Source: Bacillota bacterium
Lineage (GTDB): Bacteria > Bacillota > Clostridia > Peptostreptococcales > Thermotaleaceae
Direction of reading: 5' to 3'
Length of the DNA stretch: 5,437 nt
NCBI GenBank assembly: GCA_023623095.1
Contig: JAMNXX010000045.1
Location: 1-5,437, forward strand
Shown: positions 1 through 5,437 of the stretch, piece after piece
Position numbering within the stretch: the first letter of the stretch is position 1
How the letters are laid out: every line of letters begins with the position of its first letter
Program-made: the position numbers and the translations under genes
The notes under the pieces: model-generated
The model's input: only the letters and a program-made list of their open reading frames with translations
What the model was told of the DNA's origin: nothing
Databases searched by the model: none

Positions 1-340
1 CATGTACAATCAGTATCTTCTTGTTTTCTTCTTTTTTCATCTCCAATGCATCTAATCCTACAGCATATCCTCCTGTAGGCTTTTCCCCTCGTGTCACAAT
101 CACATAGATTTTATCATCGGCTTTGCAAGCCAATGCTCGTTCTAAACTCTTATACCTTGGTAAAATTTCCTGAATTTTTTGCGGAATTTCATTCTCGCTC
201 AATACCGTAAAAGGCACTCCTTCCTCATCCTTTTCGAAGTATTTCACTGCATAAACAACAGCTACAATGAGAATGATTGCAAGCAGAAGGATGAATATCG
301 TTTTCCAATGCGGTACTTTAAACTTTAATTTCTCTTTCAT
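1..340 (-). CDS. Membrane-anchored PrcB C-terminal-domain-like protein (3' end beyond window)
   Basis: This open frame begins at an ATG at 340 and runs off the left edge, giving 113 residues so far. Residues 1-13 are basic, 14-33 form one hydrophobic segment (TIFILLLAIILIVAVVYAV), and the rest is hydrophilic, so it is probably an N-terminally anchored protein facing outside. Residues 79-95 read YVIVTRGEKPTGGYAVG, which matches the start of the PrcB C-terminal domain, a small beta domain named after a protease-complex subunit and common in Clostridia as a lone lipoprotein or anchored protein. There is no lipobox cysteine near the membrane segment, so this one is not a lipoprotein. The start is supported by AAGGGGGA ending 5 bases upstream. 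The gene follows the split transketolase by 65 bases and may be read with it, although the gap holds a hairpin over the ribosome binding site. The domain call rests on motif memory; the molecular function is unknown. Confidence 0.8.
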   Translation of the reverse strand, partial: MKEKLKFKVPHWKTIFILLLAIILIVAVVYAVKYFEKDEEGVPFTVLSENEIPQKIQEILPRYKSLERALACKADDKIYVIVTRGEKPTGGYAVGLDALEMKKEENKKILIVH

Positions 341-346
341 CCAGAT

Positions 347-389
347 CCCCCTTTGACCAAGTATATACTAATTAGTATTCCAAAGGGGG
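347..389 (-). repeat. 9-bp inverted repeat enclosing the ribosome binding site of the PrcB-like gene
   Basis: On the minus strand CCCCCTTTG (389-381) is perfectly complementary to CAAAGGGGG (355-347), with a 25-base loop and one further G-U pair possible on the inside. The downstream arm contains the AAGGGGGA ribosome binding site of the gene starting at 340. In a transcript reading through from the transketolase genes, this stem (six G-C and three A-U pairs) would hide that site. No U-run follows on the minus strand, so it does not look like an intrinsic terminator in that direction. That the repeat exists is seen directly; the regulatory role is inferred. Confidence 0.6.
365..378. promoter_or_regulatory. 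Perfect 14-bp palindrome, possible operator
   Basis: The sequence ATACTAATTAGTAT is identical on both strands and sits in the loop of the larger inverted repeat at 347-389, though not concentric with it. A TATACT element (minus strand, 365-360) abuts it and could be a -10 box for the PrcB-like gene, but I find no good -35 box at 16-18 bases from it. An AT-rich dyad of this size next to a -10 box is typical of a repressor site, as for the MarR or GntR families. It could instead be a chance palindrome in AT-rich DNA, or simply an RNA hairpin. Confidence 0.35.
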
Positions 390-405
390 TACAAATATTC
401 TTTTC

Positions 406-1344
406 TTACTTCATCTTTACAACTTCTTTCACCGCTTGTACAATATCCTGTGCCGTCAAACCATATTTTTTCATCAGTTCCTCTCCCGAACCGGATTCTC
501 CAAATGTATCCTTGACGCCGATTCGTTTCATCGGTGTTGGGCAATGTTCTGCCAGTAATTCTGCAACAGCAGACCCCAACCCTCCGATGATATTGTGCTC
601 CTCCGCCGTAACCACCGCTCCTGTTTGCTGAGCCGCCTTTAAAATCAATTCCTCATCGATCGGCTTGATCGTATGAATATCGATTACTTTGATCTCAATT
701 CCTTCTTCTTTCAAAATTTCCCTCGCCTTCAACGCCTCAGCCACCATCACTCCGGTTGCGATCACCGCCGCATCTTTTCCCTCTTCGAGCTGGATTCCCT
801 TTCCTATTTCAAACTGCAAGGACGACGGTTCATATATTACTGGAACCTTTGCCCTGCCCAATCGGATATAAACGGGTCCTTGATAGCGAGCAGCTTGAAG
901 CACGGCCTCCCGGGTAGATACCGAATCTGCGGGATTGATGATCGTCATATTTGGAATGGCACGCATACATGCGATATCTTCCAATGCTTGATGGCTTGCC
1001 CCATCTTCCCCTACCGTAATCCCTGCATGAGTTGCACATATCTTTACATTCATTTTTGGATAGCAAACAGAATTTCGTATGATCTCAAAAGCCCTTCCAG
1101 TGGCAAACATAGCAAAGGTGCTGGCAAACGGGATTTTCCCGGCCGCAGCAAAACCGACAGCAGTTCCGATCAAATTTTGTTCTGCAATTCCCATGTTAAA
1201 AAAACGATCCGGAAACTCTTTTTTAAATGATATCGTTTTTGTAGAACCGGACAAATCCGCATCTAAAACGACAATATTTTCATTTGTTTTTCCCAATTCA
1301 ACCAATGTCTTTCCGTAAGCATCTCTCGTAGCAACCTTTTCCAT
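406..1344 (-). CDS. Transketolase, C-terminal subunit
   Basis: This 312-residue protein is the pyrimidine-binding plus C-terminal half of transketolase. The enzyme is thiamine-diphosphate dependent and moves two-carbon ketol units between sugar phosphates in the non-oxidative pentose phosphate pathway in the cytoplasm. Residues 51-57 (MGIAEQN) carry Glu55, the family's conserved glutamate that activates the cofactor's aminopyrimidine ring. His106 in ATHAGI and His118 in ASHQALED lie 12 residues apart, as do the active-site histidines of full-length transketolases. Residues from about 190 form the C-terminal Rossmann-like domain, with a well-kept AEEHNIIGGLGSAVAE segment (248-263). The length fits the split-type C subunit. 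The start overlaps the stop of the N subunit by one base (TAATG). An AGGAGG lies 12 bases upstream, a little far, which suits translational coupling. It must pair with the N subunit to form an active site. The physiological sugar substrate cannot be read from the sequence. Confidence 0.95.
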   Translation of the reverse strand: MEKVATRDAYGKTLVELGKTNENIVVLDADLSGSTKTISFKKEFPDRFFNMGIAEQNLIGTAVGFAAAGKIPFASTFAMFATGRAFEIIRNSVCYPKMNVKICATHAGITVGEDGASHQALEDIACMRAIPNMTIINPADSVSTREAVLQAARYQGPVYIRLGRAKVPVIYEPSSLQFEIGKGIQLEEGKDAAVIATGVMVAEALKAREILKEEGIEIKVIDIHTIKPIDEELILKAAQQTGAVVTAEEHNIIGGLGSAVAELLAEHCPTPMKRIGVKDTFGESGSGEELMKKYGLTAQDIVQAVKEVVKMK

Positions 1345-2174
1345 TATCCTTGCACACCTCCTAGCTCTCTTAATGCGATTTGAGTTTCTTCATCATTCGG
1401 GGCCTTTCCATGCCAGTCTGGAGCATTTTCCATAAACGAAACCCCTTTTCCTTTAATGGTCTTTGCAATAATCATTGTCGGCCTGCCCTTTGTTTTTTCA
1501 GCTTGTTCCAATGCCTCAATAATTTCTTCAAAACAATGGCCATCGATTTCTAATACATTCCACCCAAAGCTTTCCCATTTCTGTGCAATCGGTTGGATGC
1601 GCATCACATCATCATTTTTCCCATCAATTTGCAATCCATTATAATCCAGAATCGCCGTCAGATTATCCAATTGATAATGGGCTGCTGCCATGCCTGCTTC
1701 CCATACGATTCCTTCTTGCATCTCACCGTCTCCCAACAGTACATAAATTCTGCTTTCTCTTTTATCCAATTTTAATGCCAGTCCCATTCCGATGCTGGCT
1801 GAAAAGCCTTGGCCGAGGGAGCCCGTAGACATTTCTACTCCGGGCGTTCCTTTCATATCCGGATGTCCCTGCAGCATCGCATTGAGCTTTCTCAATTTGA
1901 AAAGTTCCTCGCGAGGGAAAAAGCCTTTCCTCGCTAGAGCGGCATACAATACAGGAGCAGCATGACCTTTTGACAATATAAATCGATCTCGTTCTTCCCA
2001 TTTCGGATTTTCCGGTTCCACTTTCATCTTATAAAAATATAATGCTGTAACGATATCAGCAGCAGACAGGGAACCCCCCGGATGTCCTGAGCCCGCTTTA
2101 TGGATAGATTGTATAATATCTTGTCGAATTTCCGCAGCAATCTTTTTTAATCGTTCCAAATCTTTTTCTTTCAT
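1344..2174 (-). CDS. Transketolase, N-terminal subunit
   Basis: This 276-residue protein is the thiamine-diphosphate-binding half of a split transketolase. GSGHPGG (28-34) and SKGHAAP (68-74) carry the conserved histidines of the donor and acceptor sites. GSLGQG (118-123) is the glycine-rich cofactor loop. The family's GDG...N metal and diphosphate motif is intact: G148-D149-G150 and Asn179, with the same 30-residue Asp-to-Asn spacing as full-length enzymes. It ends where the first domain of one-chain transketolases ends, and the second half is encoded immediately downstream in the overlapping gene. Two-gene transketolases are usual in many Clostridia and archaea, so this is a natural split and not a frameshift: each half has its own ribosome binding site, here AGGAGG 7 bases before the ATG. 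The gene lies 14 bases after yitT, so the two are probably cotranscribed. A sugar-specific relative, such as a sulfo-transketolase, cannot be excluded, but no neighbouring genes suggest it. Confidence 0.95.
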   Translation of the reverse strand: MKEKDLERLKKIAAEIRQDIIQSIHKAGSGHPGGSLSAADIVTALYFYKMKVEPENPKWEERDRFILSKGHAAPVLYAALARKGFFPREELFKLRKLNAMLQGHPDMKGTPGVEMSTGSLGQGFSASIGMGLALKLDKRESRIYVLLGDGEMQEGIVWEAGMAAAHYQLDNLTAILDYNGLQIDGKNDDVMRIQPIAQKWESFGWNVLEIDGHCFEEIIEALEQAEKTKGRPTMIIAKTIKGKGVSFMENAPDWHGKAPNDEETQIALRELGGVQG

Positions 2175-2188
2175 TTCACTTCCTCCTT

Positions 2189-3052
2189 CTATGATTCATT
2201 TTCTTTAAATCCTTCTCCAAGAACTTCATGAGCGGTCGTAACGATTACAAAAGCTTTCGGATCGATTTTATAAATGATATTTTTCAGCTTCGATACTTGT
2301 GAACGATCCACCATACATAGCAATACTTCTTTATCCACACCTGTATACATCCCTTTTCCTTTCAAAACCGTAACCCCTCTATCTAGCGCATCCAGTATTT
2401 CTTTTCCTATCTTCTCCGATTGATCCGAAACGATGATAAATGCCTTTGCATAATCAAGTCCTTCTTCAATAAAATCTGCAACTTTCACCAATATATACAG
2501 AGCCATAATGGAATAAAGAGAGGTTTCCAGACTTTTATCGATGATTCCCGCAGATGCCACAATCATCAGATCGAACACCATCATCCATTTGGCTATACTA
2601 AAGTACGGAATATATTCGTGAAGGATCGCTCCTGCCAGATCGGTTCCTCCCGTCGTTCCGCCCGCCCGAAACACGAATCCGATGCCCACACCCATCATAA
2701 TGCCTCCGTACAAAGAAGCCAAAAGCAAATCATCTACAACCAGCCGATTCTCCCCCAAGAGAATCGAAATCATGCGGATAAAAAAAGACAGTGCGAAAGT
2801 TCCATATGCAGTTTTTAATCCAAATCGTTTGCCTAAAGCAATGACCCCGATGATAAACAGCGGAATATTTGCAATTAAATTGGTAATGTCTATCGGGATT
2901 CCAAATAATTTTTGCACCAGAATAGCAAATCCCGTAACTCCTCCTGGTGCAATCGTATTTGGCTCAAGGAAAAAAAACAGTCCGAAAGACATCAGCAATG
3001 TCCCAAATGAAATCATGATGTAATCGGAAATAATCGACAATCTCTTTGGCAT
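2189..3052 (-). CDS. YitT family membrane protein with C-terminal DUF2179 domain
   Basis: This 287-residue protein has an N-terminal membrane part (residues about 10-195, five to six hydrophobic segments) followed by a soluble DUF2179 domain (about 225-280, with [14 protein letters not shown] and [14 protein letters not shown]). That layout and length are the normal form of the YitT/DUF161 family. Two glycine-rich stretches, [14 protein letters not shown] (32-45) and [15 protein letters not shown] (130-144), resemble each other and mark an internal repeat in the membrane part, as expected for a duplicated transporter-like fold. The transported substrate of the family is not established, and DUF2179 may be a small-ligand or regulatory domain. 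The start is fixed by GAGGTG 5 bases upstream. A possible promoter (3220-3256) and inverted repeats lie in the leader. The stop is 14 bases before the transketolase N gene, suggesting an operon without revealing why the two are linked. Confidence 0.93.
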   Translation of the reverse strand: MPKRLSIISDYIMISFGTLLMSFGLFFFLEPNTIAPGGVTGFAILVQKLFGIPIDITNLIANIPLFIIGVIALGKRFGLKTAYGTFALSFFIRMISILLGENRLVVDDLLLASLYGGIMMGVGIGFVFRAGGTTGGTDLAGAILHEYIPYFSIAKWMMVFDLMIVASAGIIDKSLETSLYSIMALYILVKVADFIEEGLDYAKAFIIVSDQSEKIGKEILDALDRGVTVLKGKGMYTGVDKEVLLCMVDRSQVSKLKNIIYKIDPKAFVIVTTAHEVLGEGFKENES

Positions 3053-3060
3053 GTTTTCAC

Positions 3061-3150
3061 CTCAATTTTAGCGTACAACGGCCTCGAGTGCATTCAGCTT
3101 ATTAATAATTTATCCAATTTTTATGATTTCTAGCAAAAATAAAAATTGAG
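3061..3150 (-). repeat. Three-segment competing inverted repeats in the yitT leader
   Basis: On the minus strand CTCAATTTTTAT (3150-3139) has two possible partners. CAATTTTTAT within it pairs perfectly over 10 bp with ATAAAAATTG (3124-3115) across a 14-base loop. Alternatively its first nine bases pair perfectly with AAAATTGAG (3069-3061), whose last three bases are the beginning of the yitT ribosome binding site GAGGTG (3063-3058). The two pairings exclude each other, which is the layout of an on/off translational switch. The complementarity is seen directly. The segments are AT-rich, so chance is a real alternative, and I recognise no known riboswitch class here. Confidence 0.35.
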
Positions 3151-3213
3151 CCAACCCTTCAAAATTTATAGAAATATTCTCGCGAAAAAGCAGATAGAGG
3201 CGTATTCAGTTTG

Positions 3214-3240
3214 GATTCGAGTATATATGTTATACCAATC
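3214..3240. repeat. Imperfect inverted repeat over the candidate yitT promoter
   Basis: On the plus strand GATT (3214-3217) and GTATA (3221-3225) pair with AATC (3237-3240) and TATAC (3231-3235) around a TATGT loop, with an asymmetric internal loop (CGA against C). It covers both candidate -10 boxes of the yitT leader, so a protein-binding dyad is possible. Neither strand shows a U-run after it, so it is unlikely to be a terminator for the upstream gene. Confidence 0.25.
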
Positions 3241-3256
3241 ATCGATAACAGTTAAA
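3220..3256 (-). promoter_or_regulatory. Candidate sigma-A promoter for the yitT-transketolase unit
   Basis: On the minus strand TTTAAC (3256-3251) is followed after 16 bases by TATAAC (3234-3229), a 4/6 and a 5/6 match to the vegetative -35 and -10 boxes. A second -10-like TATACT (3225-3220) sits just downstream with a poorer -35. Use of either would give a leader of roughly 160-180 bases before the yitT start, long enough to hold the inverted repeats seen there. This is consensus matching by eye in AT-rich DNA. No clear terminator separates it from the gene upstream, so read-through from 3308 is also possible. Confidence 0.3.
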
Positions 3257-3307
3257 CAGCATCCAAAAAATTCCCATTGCTTCCTTATTCAAACGCTGAT
3301 TCTCTTT

Positions 3308-4039
3308 TCATTTTTTTCTACTAAACAATACTTTTACCATAAAATGAGGCAATGCCATCATCCTTTTGTAGCGCCAAGGCTCTTTCAGCAGTCGATAAAA
3401 CCATTCTAATCCAAGGTCCTGATAAATTTTAGGGGCCCTTTTCGCTGTCCCTGCCCAAATATCGATACTTCCGCCTACCCCCATCGCAACCTTAACCTGA
3501 AGCCGCTTCCGATATTTATATATCCATTTTTCTTGTTTGGGTGCTCCCAAAGCGACAAACAGTACATCAGGGCTGTTTTCATTAATCTGATCCAATATTC
3601 CTTCCTCTTCAGAAACATCAAAATATCCATGGGTTGTTCCAGCAATGCGAATATTCGGGAATGATTTTGAAATATTTTCCGATGCCTTTTCCGCTACACC
3701 CGGCTTCCCTCCGAAAATATAAATACTTTTTCCATGCTGATGGCAATATTTTAACACTTGATGCATCAAGTCCACGCCCGTTACTCTTTCTTGAAGCGCT
3801 TTATGTAAAATTCTAGAAGCATAGATCAGCCCAATCCCATCTGGAACGACCAAATCTGCAGATTGGATGATTTGGAGCAGTTCAGGATCCTTCTGCGCTT
3901 TCATGATAATCTCCGTATTCGGTGTTACCACTATTTTGCAATGTTGTTCTGCTTCCAGCCATTCCGCTATCTGATTTTGCGCGTCTGCCAAAGAGACATT
4001 ATCAACAGGAACATTCAAGATATGTACCCTATTTCTCAT
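3308..4039 (-). CDS. tagA: WecG/TagA/CpsF family glycosyltransferase (N-acetylmannosaminyltransferase)
   Basis: This is a GT26-family enzyme, expected to transfer N-acetylmannosamine from UDP-ManNAc to undecaprenyl-diphosphate-GlcNAc on the inner face of the membrane, the committed step for teichoic-acid-like or secondary cell-wall polymers. Counting from the ATG at 4039 it has 243 residues. VVTPNTE carries Thr39 and VVPDGIG carries Asp67. These match the pair, 28 residues apart, that I recall as catalytic in Thermoanaerobacter italicus TagA. FVALGAPKQEKWI (about 174-186) and GVGGSIDIWAG (about 199-209) are also typical. The C-terminal tail, with GLEWFYRLLKEPWRYKR and a basic end, matches the membrane-contacting appendage of the family. 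An ATG at 4045 would add two residues, but it is only 3 bases from GGAG whereas 4039 is 9 bases away, so I prefer 4039. It overlaps the end of csaB by 11 bases, tying it to synthesis of the polymer that CsaB pyruvylates. Confidence 0.92.
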   Translation of the reverse strand: MRNRVHILNVPVDNVSLADAQNQIAEWLEAEQHCKIVVTPNTEIIMKAQKDPELLQIIQSADLVVPDGIGLIYASRILHKALQERVTGVDLMHQVLKYCHQHGKSIYIFGGKPGVAEKASENISKSFPNIRIAGTTHGYFDVSEEEGILDQINENSPDVLFVALGAPKQEKWIYKYRKRLQVKVAMGVGGSIDIWAGTAKRAPKIYQDLGLEWFYRLLKEPWRYKRMMALPHFMVKVLFSRKK

Positions 4040-5147
4040 GAGCATCTTCTCCTTGAACCAATAATCGTATCAAAAGCAGTTCATTCATATGGACTCTTTC
4101 TTGGAGAGCTTGTACACGATCGTTTAATACTTCTTTCTCTTGTTTATAACAATCCCATTTTTGTTCTACCGCTTTTAACAATCCATCTACTTCCAAATCA
4201 TCGATGCTGCACAAGATCTCCAATCCCAAAGATTTCATGAAACTATCGATCTTCGGGTCATAGGAAACAGCTATCATAGGCGTATTCATGATAGCAGCAA
4301 AAATTAAAGAATGCAAGCGTACCCCAATTAGAAGATCCAAATTCCCCACAATGCCCAAGAGCGTTTGCACATCATAACGATTTTTAATAAAAATTGCTTT
4401 ATTTTCCATCTCTTTTTCAATCTCTTCTAAAATATGCATGTCTTCTCCATAGTGAAAAGGAATAAAAACGATGTTTGCATCATATTGATGGATCAAGGAA
4501 TCTGCCGCCTTGCAGATAGCTTGCCTAAATTTCTCATTTTTCTGCCACCCTCGTAGCGCAAATCCGATTAAAGGTTTATCGAAGTCTTCACAAAGCCCTT
4601 CTGCTTCTAAGATTTGCCTCCCTACAGATAGATCTCCTTTCGGCAATGTGATCACCGGATCAGCCGTTACATGAATGGGCGGTACGCATACACCCAGATC
4701 TTCTAATTCCTTTTTCGATTTTTCATCTCTTACTGTAATACAATCTACTCGATTTAAAACCCATCGCACCATCAGCCGATTGAGCCGACGGTTGATCGGC
4801 CCAATCCCTTGGCTGTAGATAAATACTTTCTTTTTTAGAAAAATGCCAATCATCATAATTCCTAAATAATAGATAATGCTTCTTCCGCTTGTAACATCCT
4901 GCAGCAAGCTTCCTCCTCCACTGATCAGAACATCGCAATTTCGGATGGCTCGATAAATTTTTCTAATATTTTTTCGATCAATCGCATGCACCGAATGCCT
5001 CCTAGCTGTATTTTGAGGATGAACTGATAAAACCGTGATTTCTAAATCCTCAATTGCTTTTTTTAAATTGCCTACAATCGAAGTCAAAATGGATTCATCT
5101 CCGGCATTATTAAATCCATAATAGCCGGAAATCACTATTTTATACAT
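4029..5147 (-). CDS. csaB: Polysaccharide pyruvyl transferase CsaB
   Basis: This 372-residue protein, close to the usual CsaB length, belongs to the polysaccharide pyruvyl transferase family. CsaB adds a ketal-linked pyruvate from phosphoenolpyruvate to the secondary cell-wall polymer, creating the group that SLH domains of S-layer and other surface proteins bind. Typical motifs are GYYGFNNAGDE (8-18), SGGGSLLQD (76-84), YSQGIGP (111-117), and GVRLHS followed by AVSYDPKI (275-300). It has no signal peptide, in keeping with cytoplasmic action on lipid-linked polymer. The ATG lies inside the end of the DUF5693 gene, with an 8-base overlap (ATGTATAA), and GGAG is 9 bases upstream. The end overlaps the tagA start. 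DUF5693-csaB-tagA is a familiar order in Clostridia, which supports the assignment to cell-wall polymer over other pyruvyl transferases such as those for exopolysaccharide. Confidence 0.95.
   Translation of the reverse strand: MYKIVISGYYGFNNAGDESILTSIVGNLKKAIEDLEITVLSVHPQNTARRHSVHAIDRKNIRKIYRAIRNCDVLISGGGSLLQDVTSGRSIIYYLGIMMIGIFLKKKVFIYSQGIGPINRRLNRLMVRWVLNRVDCITVRDEKSKKELEDLGVCVPPIHVTADPVITLPKGDLSVGRQILEAEGLCEDFDKPLIGFALRGWQKNEKFRQAICKAADSLIHQYDANIVFIPFHYGEDMHILEEIEKEMENKAIFIKNRYDVQTLLGIVGNLDLLIGVRLHSLIFAAIMNTPMIAVSYDPKIDSFMKSLGLEILCSIDDLEVDGLLKAVEQKWDCYKQEKEVLNDRVQALQERVHMNELLLIRLLVQGEDAHEK
4046..4057 (-). promoter_or_regulatory. Ribosome binding site that decides the tagA start
   Basis: On the minus strand CAAGGAGAAG lies directly before two in-frame ATG codons at 4045 and 4039. 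GGAG is 3 bases from the first and 9 from the second, so the second is better placed. The site lies inside the csaB coding region, so tagA translation is probably helped by ribosomes finishing csaB. Confidence 0.55.
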
Positions 5148-5437
5148 TCGGTTTTTCTCCTCTCAGCATTTTTGCCCCCCTGATAAGTGCATGCAAAATG
5201 AGAATATAAACAATCCCCAGAACGATTCCGAACCCCAATGAGTAAATGGTACGCAATATCGATAAAATCATCGGTGTTCTCAGATGACAAAAAGTATTCA
5301 CAATGGATGTTTGTCCAATTACTGCAAGCAGTCCGGCACCAAAAACCAGCCATCGATATCCTTTTGCTGCCGCATATATACCTGCCATCAGCGCAGGAAA
5401 CGCTACTAAAAATTCCTTCGTACGCGGCCGCGCAAGC
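5140..5437 (-). CDS. DUF5693 family membrane protein, C-terminal fragment
   Basis: The frame is open to the right edge of the window and ends in TAA at 5140, so only the last 98 residues are present. The first visible residues, LARPRTKEFLVAFPAL, followed by SIVNTFCHLRTP and RTIYSLGFG, are what I recognise as the conserved C-terminal signature of DUF5693, a large multi-membrane-segment protein encoded next to csaB in many Clostridia. Three hydrophobic segments are visible (roughly LVAFPALMAGIYAA, LVFGAGLLAVIG and GIVLGIVYILILHALI), then a short basic tail. The family's function is unknown. Its position upstream of csaB with an 8-base overlap suggests a role in export or handling of the pyruvylated wall polymer, which is inference only. 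An internal ATG at 5388 is not the true start, since the homology continues upstream of it. Confidence 0.85.
   Translation of the reverse strand, partial: LARPRTKEFLVAFPALMAGIYAAAKGYRWLVFGAGLLAVIGQTSIVNTFCHLRTPMILSILRTIYSLGFGIVLGIVYILILHALIRGAKMLRGEKPNV

Noticed and set aside
346..359. CtsR heat-shock operator (GGTCAAA on the minus strand before the PrcB-like gene)
   Set aside because: Only one half-site is present; the second GTCAAA repeat required by the consensus is missing.
347..400. Plus-strand intrinsic terminator from the 9-bp inverted repeat followed by a T-rich stretch
   Set aside because: The following sequence is interrupted (TACAAATATTC) and there is no plus-strand gene for it to terminate.
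673..1230. Long plus-strand open frame (185 codons) opposite the transketolase C gene
   Set aside because: It is antisense to a clearly conserved coding region, has no recognisable domain, and its peptide is rich in His, Cys and Ser as expected from reading the reverse strand of a real gene. The other plus-strand frames at 353-631, 2420-2818, 2682-3023 and 3863-4240 were rejected on the same grounds.
3211..3225. tRNA T-loop-like sequence (TCGAATCC on the minus strand)
   Set aside because: There is no matching 5' arm of the T stem, and no anticodon or acceptor stem around it.
3239..3277. Possible 12-residue leader peptide on the minus strand (MGIFWMLFNCYR) with AAGGA 4 bases upstream
   Set aside because: It is too short to judge, its codons are not a run of one amino acid as in attenuator peptides, and it ends before the inverted repeats. 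It also overlaps the candidate promoter boxes.
3255..3307. Intrinsic terminator after tagA
   Set aside because: A TTTTTT run exists on the minus strand (3270-3265), but no stable hairpin precedes it. CAGCGT/ATGCTG pairing is short, includes a wobble and encloses the T-run itself.
3146..3409. Plus-strand frame spanning the spacer and the 3' end of tagA
   Set aside because: No ribosome binding site or family match is visible, and a third of it is antisense to the conserved TagA tail.
5424..5431. GCGGCCGC octamer near the right edge, as a possible cloning junction
   Set aside because: It falls in frame within the conserved ARPR codons of the DUF5693 protein, so it is natural coding sequence.

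Overview
Every gene supported here lies on the minus strand, so the window reads from right to left. Protein families and style point to an anaerobic, low-to-moderate GC Gram-positive bacterium of the class Clostridia. The signs are a CsaB/DUF5693/TagA cell-wall cluster, a transketolase split into two polypeptides, a YitT-DUF2179 membrane protein, strong AGGAGG-type ribosome binding sites and tightly packed same-strand genes. I cannot name a genus from the sequence alone. No RNA gene, insertion sequence, CRISPR array or phage gene is visible.

Layout in transcription order: (1) 5437-5140, the 3' end of a DUF5693 membrane protein; (2) 5147-4029, csaB, a cell-wall polysaccharide pyruvyl transferase; (3) 4039-3308, a TagA/WecG-type N-acetylmannosaminyltransferase. 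These three genes overlap one another by 8 and 11 bases and form one translationally coupled unit. Their likely joint role is making and pyruvylating the secondary cell-wall polymer that holds SLH-domain (S-layer) proteins.

A 255-base spacer (3053-3307) follows. It has no clear terminator, but it holds a plausible promoter, an imperfect hairpin over that promoter, and a three-segment set of inverted repeats. One segment of that set overlaps the ribosome binding site of the next gene.

The second unit is (4) 3052-2189, a YitT family membrane protein with a C-terminal DUF2179 domain; (5) 2174-1344 and (6) 1344-406, the N- and C-terminal subunits of a split transketolase, joined by a TAATG stop/start; and (7) 340-1, the start of a membrane-anchored protein with a PrcB C-terminal-like domain, cut by the window edge. 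The 65-base gap before gene 7 holds a 9-bp GC-rich inverted repeat whose downstream arm contains that gene's ribosome binding site, and a perfect 14-bp palindrome between the arms.

Most of the window is ordinary core and envelope metabolism. The observations most worth a second look are the two leaders (341-405 and 3053-3150), where complementary segments could mask ribosome binding sites. I found no convincing evidence of a wholly new system.
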